Part shown: positions 5,824 to 11,443 of the stretch, one piece after another
Position numbering within the stretch: the stretch's first letter is position 1
Layout of the letters: each line of letters opens with the position of its first letter
From: an uncultured Candidatus Saccharibacteria bacterium
GTDB taxonomy: Bacteria > Patescibacteria > Saccharimonadia > Saccharimonadales > UBA6022
Length of the DNA: 11,443 bases
Direction: 5' to 3'
Assembly: GCA_946479665.1 (NCBI GenBank)
Contig: CAMLGO010000018.1
Location: forward strand, 1 to 11,443
Program-made: the position numbers and the translations under genes
The notes under the pieces: model-generated
What the model saw: only the letters and a program-made list of their open reading frames with translations
Told to the model about the DNA's origin: nothing
The model's database searches: none

Positions 5824-7062
5824 ATGAATATATACTTCTCGGGTATCGGGGGTGTCGGCATTGGCCCCCTGGCTGAAATTTCGCACGATGCGGGCTACCA
5901 AGTACAGGGATCGGATAGTCATGAAAGTCTCGTCACCCGTGAGCTGCAGGCCCGTGGCATCGCCATTTCTATCGGGCAAGATGGCCGTTTTCTTACCGAC
6001 TGTCATGAGCAGCAGCCGATCGATTGGTTTGTTCACACTGCTGCACTGCCACAGGATCACCCCGAACTCGTGCTGGCGCGCCAGCTTGGCATCCGGACCG
6101 CCAAGCGTGATGAACTTCTGGCCCACATCATTGCCGAGAAGAACCTAAAACTCATCGCCATTGCCGGTACCCACGGCAAGACCACTACTACTGGCATGAT
6201 GGTATGGACACTACAGCAACTCGGTATTCCTGTCAGCTATTCAGTAGGCACTACGCTTAGTTTCGGTCCAAGCGGTAAGTTTGATCCGGCCAGCGAGTAT
6301 TTTGTATATGAATGTGACGAATTCGACCGTAATTTCTTGCACTTCTCCCCATTCCTCTCACTCGTTACATCGATCGACTACGACCACCCCGACACGTACC
6401 CAACGGAAAGTGACTACCTTCAAGCCTTCGAGACTTTCGGCACGCAGTCGCGCCAGTTAATCGCGTGGCAATCGCAGCATAGTGAACTTTTCGCCAACCA
6501 CCCTGACGCTTGGATTCTTCAAGAACCACTAAGCATTAAGCTGCCCGGTGCGCACAATCGCCACAATGCCACGCTCGTACTTAAAGCACTTGAGAAACTT
6601 GACCTCGATAGCAACCCGGCAAATCTGGAAAGCTTCCCGGGAACCAACCGCCGTTTCGAAAAACTTACCGACAACCTCTACAGTGACTATGGTCATCACC
6701 CCGTCGAAATTGCCGCCACCTTACAGATGGCGCGCGAGCTGTCTGACCACGTCGTGCTTGTTTACCAACCCCACCAAAATGTTCGCCAGCACGAGATTCG
6801 AGAGCAGTACACCAACCAGTTTGAACTCGCCGATGAAGTCTACTGGCTCCCCACCTATCTGTCGCGCGAAGATCCTAACCTTGAAATCCTGACGCCCGAA
6901 CTACTCACCGCCAACCTCGCCAACCGCGATCAGGTTCATATTGCTGATCTTAATGAAGAGTTATGGAAAACTATCGAACAAGCTCGCTCAGACGGCAAGC
7001 TTGTTCTCGGTATGGGCGCTGGTAGTATCGACGCCTGGCTACGTACATCACTCACCGCATAG
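5824..7062 (+). CDS. murC: UDP-N-acetylmuramate--L-alanine ligase-type Mur ligase
   Basis: A 412-aa cytoplasmic ATP-dependent ligase of peptidoglycan precursor synthesis, adding L-Ala to UDP-MurNAc if truly MurC. The N-terminal UDP-binding Rossmann domain starts FSGIGGVGIGPLAEI (5-19) and has GSD at 29-31. The central ATPase domain has P-loop GTHGKTTTT (115-123), an acidic metal/ATP segment ECDEFD (163-168), IDYDHPDTY (184-192) and PGAHNRHNA (241-249). The C-terminal domain carries YSDYGHHPVEIAAT (286-299) and VYQPHQNVR (313-321), both MurC hallmarks, and ends in LGMGAGSIDAW. It is about 50 residues shorter than a typical MurC, and the ECDEFD segment differs from the usual EADESD, so a Mpl-like or divergent specificity is possible. 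ATG 5824 matches the leaderless promoter. The gene stands apart from other murein genes in this window. Confidence 0.82.
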   Translation: MNIYFSGIGGVGIGPLAEISHDAGYQVQGSDSHESLVTRELQARGIAISIGQDGRFLTDCHEQQPIDWFVHTAALPQDHPELVLARQLGIRTAKRDELLAHIIAEKNLKLIAIAGTHGKTTTTGMMVWTLQQLGIPVSYSVGTTLSFGPSGKFDPASEYFVYECDEFDRNFLHFSPFLSLVTSIDYDHPDTYPTESDYLQAFETFGTQSRQLIAWQSQHSELFANHPDAWILQEPLSIKLPGAHNRHNATLVLKALEKLDLDSNPANLESFPGTNRRFEKLTDNLYSDYGHHPVEIAATLQMARELSDHVVLVYQPHQNVRQHEIREQYTNQFELADEVYWLPTYLSREDPNLEILTPELLTANLANRDQVHIADLNEELWKTIEQARSDGKLVLGMGAGSIDAWLRTSLTA

Positions 7063-7096
7063 TCACAAAAGCCCGTCGTCCTGCTTACGCTTCTCG

Positions 7097-7105
7097 TGGT
7101 ATACT
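7097..7105 (+). promoter_or_regulatory. Extended -10 promoter of the MscS gene
   Basis: TGGTATACT (7097-7105), identical to the element before the Mur ligase gene, lies 8 nt before ATG 7114. The predicted start is around 7112, leaving a leader of about 2 nt. No -35 or Shine-Dalgarno is visible. Confidence 0.6.
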
Positions 7106-7113
7106 AAACACAT

Positions 7114-7992
7114 ATGAAGCAAGTTTTTGACCTCTACAAAGAGCTCGGTATTGAGCAGTGGATGAGGGATGTCGGCTTTGATGTACTGACAACCATCGGT
7201 ATTGCTGTCGTGTTGTTCTATGTCGGTAGCGGCCTTCTTGCAAAACTCGTTAAACAAGCTGTTAAAAGTACCGCCAAACACCGCGATTGGCATCGAAAAG
7301 ACATGGAAAAGCGCCAAAAAACGCTATCTGCGTTATTCGTATCAATCTGGCGCATCATGATTATCATTTTCGTGATCGTAAGCATCCTTACAAAAGTCTT
7401 TCGGCTTGATCTCGCACCACTCTTTGCCAGCGCCGGCATCATTGGCGTGGCGCTCGGATTTGGCGCCCAATCGCTTATTAAAGATTTTCTATCTGGTATT
7501 TTTATCATCGCCGAAAACCAATACCGCGTTGGCGACATTATCGCTATCGAAGGAGCTAGTGGCACAGTTGAAAGAATCGGTACGCGCTCAACCGTCCTAC
7601 GCGATGCTGACGGCAACGTCCACTACTTTCCGAATGGCATGGTTATGCACGTCATCAACAAGACCATGGGCTACAGTATGGCCCGCTTCAATATTGCCGT
7701 TCACCCCTCGAGTAATCTTGATGAAGTTGCCGACATTATCGATCGCATTGGCACAGAACTAGCGAGCGAAAGCGAATGGAAAAATAAGATCATCAAAGCA
7801 CCAGCCTTCGTATCGATCGGTGAGTTCACTGGTACCGCGGTTGATCTACTGATCGCCGGAAAAACCCAACCATCCGATCAATGGTCGGTTACCGCCGAGA
7901 TGCGCAAACGCCTCCTCGAGGCGCTTGATGATGCCAATATAGAGCTAGCCGTGGCACCGAGCCTCTTACCAACCCCTCTGGTTAAAAAATAA
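7114..7992 (+). CDS. MscS-family small-conductance mechanosensitive channel
   Basis: A 292-aa inner-membrane channel that opens under membrane tension to release solutes on osmotic downshock. It has three membrane helices, about 23-44, 73-95 and 101-135. The last is the pore helix with the family signature: small residues (APLFASAGIIGVALGFGAQ, 101-119), then SLIKDFLSGIFIIAENQYRVGD (120-141), which leads into the beta domain with GxVERIGTRSTVLRDADG (150-167) and PNG (173-175). The cytoplasmic alpha/beta vestibule domain covers about 188-285. The length and three-helix topology match E. coli MscS (about 286 aa) and YkuT-type proteins. It follows murC on the same strand with its own promoter. 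Its stop lies 6 nt from the stop of the convergent downstream gene, with no clear terminator. Confidence 0.95.
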   Translation: MKQVFDLYKELGIEQWMRDVGFDVLTTIGIAVVLFYVGSGLLAKLVKQAVKSTAKHRDWHRKDMEKRQKTLSALFVSIWRIMIIIFVIVSILTKVFRLDLAPLFASAGIIGVALGFGAQSLIKDFLSGIFIIAENQYRVGDIIAIEGASGTVERIGTRSTVLRDADGNVHYFPNGMVMHVINKTMGYSMARFNIAVHPSSNLDEVADIIDRIGTELASESEWKNKIIKAPAFVSIGEFTGTAVDLLIAGKTQPSDQWSVTAEMRKRLLEALDDANIELAVAPSLLPTPLVKK

Positions 7993-7998
7993 TTTTCC

Positions 7999-8382
7999 CT
8001 ACTGCTGGCTATCAGCCGGCGGACTATCAATCTTTAATGCAGATTCGCTCAAGACATCATTTGCAAACGCATCAAACTTCGTCGCACTCGATGACTGTTC
8101 GTCAAAAAGTTTCCGGAACTGCTTAAGCGCCTCTTGGTCGATTGGGCCGTTTGCCGAAAAGCCTTCGTATTTATCGGCGGCCTTAGTCGCCTCGGAGCGA
8201 ACGGTCGCATAGCCAGGACGGCTCAAATCAAGCTGCGCTGCGCCACTGCTTGAATATAACGCCAGACCAACTCCCACCAAAAACAGAGAGATAACCACGG
8301 CACTTCCGATCATAATCAAGAAACGATGCTGGCTCCATGCGGTAGTCGCTTGCTCCTCAAGACTAGGCGTTTCTTCGTTCAT
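7999..8382 (-). CDS. Unknown single-pass membrane protein
   Basis: A 127-aa protein with a cytoplasmic acidic N-terminus (1-19), one membrane helix (about 21-43) and an exported C-terminal domain (about 45-127) that appears helical (YATVRSEATKAADKYEG; IDQEALKQFRKLFDEQ). It has no cysteine and no recognised domain. The start ATG overlaps the stop of the preceding gene by one base (TAATG), and an AGGAAGGG ribosome site lies 8 nt upstream, so the two genes are translationally coupled and probably act together at the cell surface. The function is unknown. Confidence 0.8.
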   Translation of the reverse strand: MNEETPSLEEQATTAWSQHRFLIMIGSAVVISLFLVGVGLALYSSSGAAQLDLSRPGYATVRSEATKAADKYEGFSANGPIDQEALKQFRKLFDEQSSSATKFDAFANDVLSESALKIDSPPADSQQ

Positions 8383-8939
8383 TATTGCTGCCCTTCCTGT
8401 ACTGATTGTAGCGACGTCAGGTATTGCTTTTCAAAGGCATCAAAGGCCGCCTTGTAATCATTAATCTGCTTGGTAAGCGCAACGACATGCTGATGCACCT
8501 TTATACGCTTGTCACGGGCTTGAGCTATGGCGTCATAAAATGCAACCGGCTGCTTAGTGCAGTCAATCTTCAAAATATCAGACATTTGCTGCTCGTATGC
8601 TTTGTAATCAGTTCGAAAGGCAGCAAGTTCGCGCTCATAGAGACTAGCTACCGTCACTAACTGGGTCGCATCAAGCCGGTTCAAGCTAGCACGGCTATTG
8701 AATGTCGCCATGAGTTTTGTTGAAATTGAGTCGTAGATTTGCCCCCTGTTGACACGAAGAAGCCCGTCGCTGGCATGAAGTTGAGATAAGGTCGCTTTCA
8801 CATCGGTGCAGTTGCTGCGGATACGTTCAATATGAGCCTCGCTCATAGGAGGCGCCTCGGCATGACTTACGTGAGTAAACACTAAAAACACCAGCATACT
8901 TGTGCCAGCTACTATACCTAGTAGTGCAAGTCGTTTCAT
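8382..8939 (-). CDS. Unknown secreted or membrane-tethered helical protein
   Basis: A 185-aa protein with a Sec-type signal sequence: KR at 2-3, a hydrophobic core (about 4-22) and a likely signal peptidase I site after VSHA (residue 27). The mature part is almost entirely helical with heptad-like spacing (about 33-60, 68-82, 88-122, 132-182), suggesting a helical bundle or coiled coil. Two cysteines, C44 and C127, could be a disulfide pinning two helices. I recall similar proteins in Saccharibacteria without assigned function. It is the first gene of a two-gene operon with the single-pass protein. Its promoter -10 lies 9 nt before the ATG and no Shine-Dalgarno is present. An adhesion or envelope role is possible but unproven. 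Confidence 0.82.
   Translation of the reverse strand: MKRLALLGIVAGTSMLVFLVFTHVSHAEAPPMSEAHIERIRSNCTDVKATLSQLHASDGLLRVNRGQIYDSISTKLMATFNSRASLNRLDATQLVTVASLYERELAAFRTDYKAYEQQMSDILKIDCTKQPVAFYDAIAQARDKRIKVHQHVVALTKQINDYKAAFDAFEKQYLTSLQSVQEGQQ
8391..8398 (-). promoter_or_regulatory. Shine-Dalgarno of the 127-aa gene
   Basis: AGGAAGGG (8398-8391), 8 nt before ATG 8382, is embedded in the final codons of the preceding gene. It is another operon-internal gene with a ribosome site. Confidence 0.65.
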
Positions 8940-8948
8940 TACTTTTCT

Positions 8949-8978
8949 ATTATCCCCCGAAGGTCACTATTTCGTCAA
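8949..8978 (-). promoter_or_regulatory. Promoter of the secreted/membrane protein pair
   Basis: TTGACG (8978-8973), an 18-nt spacer and GATAAT (8954-8949) predict a start near 8942, about 3 nt before ATG 8939. The -35 lies within the last codons of the mutY-like gene. Confidence 0.65.
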
Positions 8979-9767
8979 ATGAAACAGATCATTACGCTCG
9001 CTTACCAGACCGTCTTTCATGAGACCAGACAGCGCGGCATCGAATCGTTCGTCGGCTACTACGGCGTGTCTGAGTCGCTCGAGTGTCACGTCCCCCATCG
9101 TAAGCGCCCGGACGATCTGACCTCGCACCTCGCGCACACTCCCTGCCAGCGCCGATTGCTTTTTGTAATGATGGCTTTGAGTAATCTTACCCGCGCCCTG
9201 ACGCTTCAGCCATGATCCATAATCCATCAAGGCCCAGTAGAATTCACGCGGATGATCGCGGTCGAGCGTTTGCTCAATGAGCGGAAGCAACTGTGCATCG
9301 CTTACTTTCTCGCCGTCAGGAAAAAAGTGATGAAAATACACGGTACGCACATTCGTTTCAATAAATACAGTCGCCCGGTTGAAGGCATAGTTCAAAATCG
9401 CCCCAGCCGTGTTCGGCCCAACGCCCGGAAGTTTGATAATGTCGTCGTATGTCTCGGGGAATGCGCCGTCAAAATCTCCAACGATCATCTTGGCTGCATC
9501 ATGCAAAAATTTCGCTCGGCGGTTATAGCCCAGTCCATTCCACAGTGTCAGCACCTCACCTAAACTCGCCTCAGCCAGCGTCCTTTCATTTGGAAATCGT
9601 GCAATAAACGCGTTGAATTTCGGCACCACCCTATCTACCTGTGTCTGCTGCAGCATCAGCTCGCTTACCAATACATAGTAGGCCCTGACGTCATCACGCC
9701 ACGGCATATCACGATATAACTCTTGGCCTTTTTGCCAGATTAATTCTTGAAACTCTTGAACATTCAC
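8967..9767 (-). CDS. MutY-like HhH-GPD DNA glycosylase lacking the Fe-S cluster
   Basis: A 266-aa base-excision repair glycosylase of the HhH-GPD superfamily, closest by motif to A/G-specific adenine glycosylase MutY. It shows MPWR (21-24), SELMLQQTQV (35-44) with the catalytic-type Glu36, NGLGYNRRAKFLHDAA (77-92), and the helix-hairpin-helix LPGVGPNTAGAIL (113-125). Two departures stand out. The catalytic Asp position (LDGNV in MutY) reads IETNV, giving Glu137. There is no cysteine anywhere, so the usual C-terminal [4Fe-4S] loop is absent. The last 60 residues look like a winged-helix domain rather than the MutY NUDIX-like 8-oxoG reader. The start is GTG at 9767, exactly at the predicted transcription start. 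It is divergent from msrA. Substrate preference is uncertain. Confidence 0.85.
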   Translation of the reverse strand: MNVQEFQELIWQKGQELYRDMPWRDDVRAYYVLVSELMLQQTQVDRVVPKFNAFIARFPNERTLAEASLGEVLTLWNGLGYNRRAKFLHDAAKMIVGDFDGAFPETYDDIIKLPGVGPNTAGAILNYAFNRATVFIETNVRTVYFHHFFPDGEKVSDAQLLPLIEQTLDRDHPREFYWALMDYGSWLKRQGAGKITQSHHYKKQSALAGSVREVRGQIVRALTMGDVTLERLRHAVVADERFDAALSGLMKDGLVSERNDLFHLTK

Positions 9768-9797
9768 CTCTCTAGTATAACGGCGTATACTAAAGAT
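9768..9797. promoter_or_regulatory. Divergent leaderless promoters of the mutY-like gene and msrA
   Basis: The 30 bp between the two start codons contain mirrored -10 boxes: TATACT on the minus strand (9779-9774), 6 nt before GTG 9767, and TATACT on the plus strand (9786-9791), 6 nt before ATG 9798. Both predict transcription starting on the first base of the start codon. The boxes form an inverted repeat, TAGTATA/TATACTA (9773-9779 and 9786-9792), with a 6-nt centre. For msrA a weak -35 TTCACC (9763-9768) sits 17 nt upstream, overlapping the mutY-like start codon. Confidence 0.7.
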
Positions 9798-10331
9798 ATG
9801 ACAGAGTTTGTTCTTGGTAGTGGATGCTTCTGGTGTAGCGACGCAGTGTTTCGCCAGTTAAAAGGCGTAACGCTGGTTGAGAGTGGCTACGCCGGCGGCG
9901 ACGGAACGCCCGATTATTACCGTGTGGCGAGTGGCCGCACAAGCTATGCCGAGGTAGTACGCGTACAATTTGACGAGACGATTTTACCCGCCGATGCATT
10001 GCTCGATATCTTCTTTCTCATCCACAACCCCACTACCCTCAATCGCCAAGGTGCCGATGAAGGCCCGCAGTATCGCTCGACCATGATGTATCAAAACAAT
10101 ACACAGCGCGAGCTCTTTACATCCGCCCGCGACCGCGCTAGGCAACACTGGGATGATCCGATCGTCACCGAAATTGTTCCACTGACGAGCTTTTACCGCG
10201 CCGAGGAGGAACACCAGGATTATTTCAATAAGCAACCCGCCAGCGGCTACTGCTCTATCGTCATCATGCCAAAGATCATTAAAGCTCGAGCCGCTTACAC
10301 CAAGTGGTTCAAGAAGGAGGATAAGCTATGA
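9798..10331 (+). CDS. msrA: Peptide-methionine (S)-S-oxide reductase MsrA
   Basis: A 177-aa cytoplasmic enzyme that reduces methionine S-sulfoxide in proteins and free Met, with thioredoxin-type reductant. It has the active site GCFWC (9-13) with catalytic Cys10, SGYAGG (29-34), SYAEVVRVQFD (49-59), and the family block HNPTTLNRQGADEGPQYRS (76-94), followed by AEEEHQDYF (135-143). C13 and C152 are candidate recycling cysteines. The length is typical of a minimal MsrA without fused MsrB. ATG 9798 was chosen because the conserved N-terminus starts there and it coincides with the predicted transcription start; the frame is open upstream to 9747, but that would run through the promoter and the divergent gene. 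Its TGA stop overlaps the next ATG (ATGA), so it is coupled to the downstream hydrolase. Confidence 0.95.
   Translation: MTEFVLGSGCFWCSDAVFRQLKGVTLVESGYAGGDGTPDYYRVASGRTSYAEVVRVQFDETILPADALLDIFFLIHNPTTLNRQGADEGPQYRSTMMYQNNTQRELFTSARDRARQHWDDPIVTEIVPLTSFYRAEEEHQDYFNKQPASGYCSIVIMPKIIKARAAYTKWFKKEDKL
10314..10320 (+). promoter_or_regulatory. Shine-Dalgarno of the MBL-fold gene
   Basis: AAGGAGG, 7 nt before ATG 10328, lies within the last codons of msrA (encoding KKED). It supports translation of the second gene of the operon. Confidence 0.85.
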
Positions 10332-10957
10332 AACTCACCAAGTACGAACACGCCTGCTTTACGGTAGAAAAAGACGATCAACTGCTCGTGGTTGACCCAG
10401 GTAATTACACGACCGATTTTATCGCACCCGAGCACGTGGTTGCGGTCGTTATTACCCATGAGCATGCTGATCATTTTGATCATGAGCAGATCGAAGCTAT
10501 CATCGATAAAAATCCAAACGCTGTCGTCGTTGGCCCTGTCGATATAACATCAAAGATAGAGGCCTTCAACACAAAGACCGTGGCAGCCGGCGAGTCGTGC
10601 TCGATTGGCGCTTTTGATCTTCAGTTTTTCGGCGGTAAGCACGCGAGCATCCACGACAGCTTAGGGCCTATCGCCAATCTAGGCGTCCTTGTTAATGATC
10701 TCCTCTATTATCCTGGCGACTCGTTTTTCATCCCAGATGCCTCGGTTGATATGCTTGCCCTGCCTGTGACTGCCCCATGGCTAAAGATTGGCGAGGCAAT
10801 GGACTTTCTGGTGGCCATCCGCCCACGAGCCGCCTTCCCGACACACGATGCCATCGCCTCTGCTATCGGCCAGGAATTGGTCGACCGCCTGGTCGGTGCA
10901 GCTGCTGGCGCGCATGGGATTATCTATACTCGCCTCAGTGAATCGGTTGAATTATAG
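10328..10957 (+). CDS. Metallo-beta-lactamase-fold metal-dependent hydrolase (UlaG/UPF0173-like)
   Basis: A 209-aa cytoplasmic hydrolase of the MBL superfamily, UlaG-like branch. It starts MKLTKYEHACFTVE, as these proteins do. It carries the metal motif THEHADHFD (43-51; H44, H46, D48, H49), a further candidate ligand in GGKHASIHD (H105 or H109), an Asp in YPGDSFF (D131) and a final His in FPTHD (H173). These are the residues expected for a dinuclear metal centre. The substrate is unknown; relatives act on lactones, phosphodiesters or nucleotide derivatives. It overlaps msrA by 4 nt and is followed by the AlkA-type gene, whose GTG shares the last base of its TAG. It is therefore the middle gene of an msrA-MBL-alkA operon. 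Confidence 0.9.
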   Translation: MKLTKYEHACFTVEKDDQLLVVDPGNYTTDFIAPEHVVAVVITHEHADHFDHEQIEAIIDKNPNAVVVGPVDITSKIEAFNTKTVAAGESCSIGAFDLQFFGGKHASIHDSLGPIANLGVLVNDLLYYPGDSFFIPDASVDMLALPVTAPWLKIGEAMDFLVAIRPRAAFPTHDAIASAIGQELVDRLVGAAAGAHGIIYTRLSESVEL

Positions 10958-11443
10958 TGACCCCTGCCACCCAACAAGCCGCTACGTATTTGCGTTCACA
11001 TGATCCTTTTTTAGCGACTATTATTGATGCAACCGCCGCCCATCCTCCTCTCGTCGCACACACCAACTACTATCACGAACTGGCAAGCAGCATCATCAGT
11101 CAACAGCTCAGCGTGAAGGCAGCCGCGACAATTGAAGGGCGGTTCAAAGCGCTATTCGGGGGCGACTTTCCAGAACCGGAACAGATCCTAACTAAGGACA
11201 CCGAGGAACTGCGCGCCGTCGGACTGTCGTATCAAAAAGCGGGCTATATACAAGATCTTGCCCGTCACATTCTTGACGGCAGCGTACGTTTCGATACGCT
11301 CGATCAACTCAGCAATGCTGACATCATTACCGAACTCACCAAAGTAAAAGGCATCGGCGAATGGACAGTTCATATGTTTTTAATATTCTGCATGGGACGC
11401 CTCGATGTATTACCGACTGGCGACCTTGGCATCCGAACCGGCA
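10957..11443 (+). CDS. AlkA-type DNA-3-methyladenine glycosylase II, 3' end outside window
   Basis: 162 codons of a base-excision repair enzyme that removes alkylated bases are present; the gene continues past the window. Motifs match the HhH-GPD AlkA family: YHELASSIISQQLSVKAA (39-56), the stretch LRAVGLSYQKAGYIQDLA (85-102), the helix-hairpin-helix LTKVKGIGEWTVHMF (127-141), and LPTGDLGIR (152-160) with the likely catalytic Asp156. The start is inferred as GTG at 10957, sharing its G with the TAG stop of the MBL gene (TAGTG). I see no Shine-Dalgarno, so expression probably depends on reinitiation; an in-frame TTG downstream is a weaker choice. It is the third gene of the msrA operon and the second HhH-GPD glycosylase in 2.5 kb. 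A bacterial AlkA usually continues for roughly 40-50 more residues. Confidence 0.9.
   Translation, partial: MTPATQQAATYLRSHDPFLATIIDATAAHPPLVAHTNYYHELASSIISQQLSVKAAATIEGRFKALFGGDFPEPEQILTKDTEELRAVGLSYQKAGYIQDLARHILDGSVRFDTLDQLSNADIITELTKVKGIGEWTVHMFLIFCMGRLDVLPTGDLGIRTG

Noticed and set aside
8967..9767. Endonuclease III (Nth) assignment
   Set aside because: The motifs SELMLQQTQV and GLGYNRRAKFLHDAA, with Glu36 and no catalytic Lys in the hairpin motif, fit the MutY branch rather than Nth.
9747..9797. N-terminal extension of MsrA to 9747
   Set aside because: MsrA homologues begin just before the GCFWC motif, and the extra residues would cross the promoter and the start of the divergent gene.
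9798..10331. UGA recoded to glycine, as in some CPR phyla
   Set aside because: msrA ends at TGA at the expected length with a perfect ATGA overlap to the next gene, and no conserved protein here needs an internal UGA.
1..11443. CRISPR array, insertion sequence, phage or toxin-antitoxin module
   Set aside because: I saw no direct-repeat array, transposase, integrase or toxin-like pair. A tRNA at the edge could be an integration site, but no integrase or repeated tRNA end is present.

Overview
The window reads as a compact chromosomal segment from a Patescibacteria/CPR bacterium, most likely Candidatus Saccharibacteria (TM7). The main reason is the prepilin N-terminus (GFTIVELL..., then a typical ITIVAYNGIQDRA stretch). 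Supporting signs are several small secreted or membrane proteins that resemble families I associate with that group, tight gene packing and short intergenic gaps. This taxonomic call rests on recognition, not on a search. TGA is used as a normal stop (msrA), which argues against the UGA-to-Gly code of Gracilibacteria/SR1. I see no mobile element, CRISPR array or phage gene.

Layout, left to right. A CAU-anticodon tRNA (its first six bases lie outside the window) ends in a terminator. It is followed by a type IV prepilin-like protein with a C-terminal carbohydrate-binding-module-like domain (+). A minus-strand block follows: an unknown 151-aa protein, an ABC-2 exporter operon (ATPase then permease), a 68-aa unknown protein with a strong promoter and full Shine-Dalgarno, a two-membrane-segment protein with an exported loop, and an MFS-like permease. 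Divergent from the permease run a MurC-type Mur ligase and an MscS mechanosensitive channel (+). A minus-strand pair encodes a secreted helical protein and a single-pass membrane protein. Last comes a repair cluster: a MutY-like glycosylase (-) divergent from msrA, a UlaG-like metallo-beta-lactamase-fold hydrolase and an AlkA-type glycosylase (+, cut by the window end).

Functionally the window combines the cell surface (pilin, exported proteins, Mur ligase, exporters, osmotic channel) with damage repair (MutY-like, MsrA, AlkA-like). No complete new defence or biosynthetic system is visible.

The clearest non-coding signal is promoter architecture. For eight transcription units the predicted -10 box lies only 6-11 nt before the start codon, so their mRNAs should be leaderless or nearly so. 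Shine-Dalgarno sequences appear at three of the four operon-internal starts and at two first genes with real 5' leaders. The mutY-like/msrA divergent promoter is an extreme case: two mirrored TATACT boxes within 30 bp, each predicted to start transcription exactly on the start codon.
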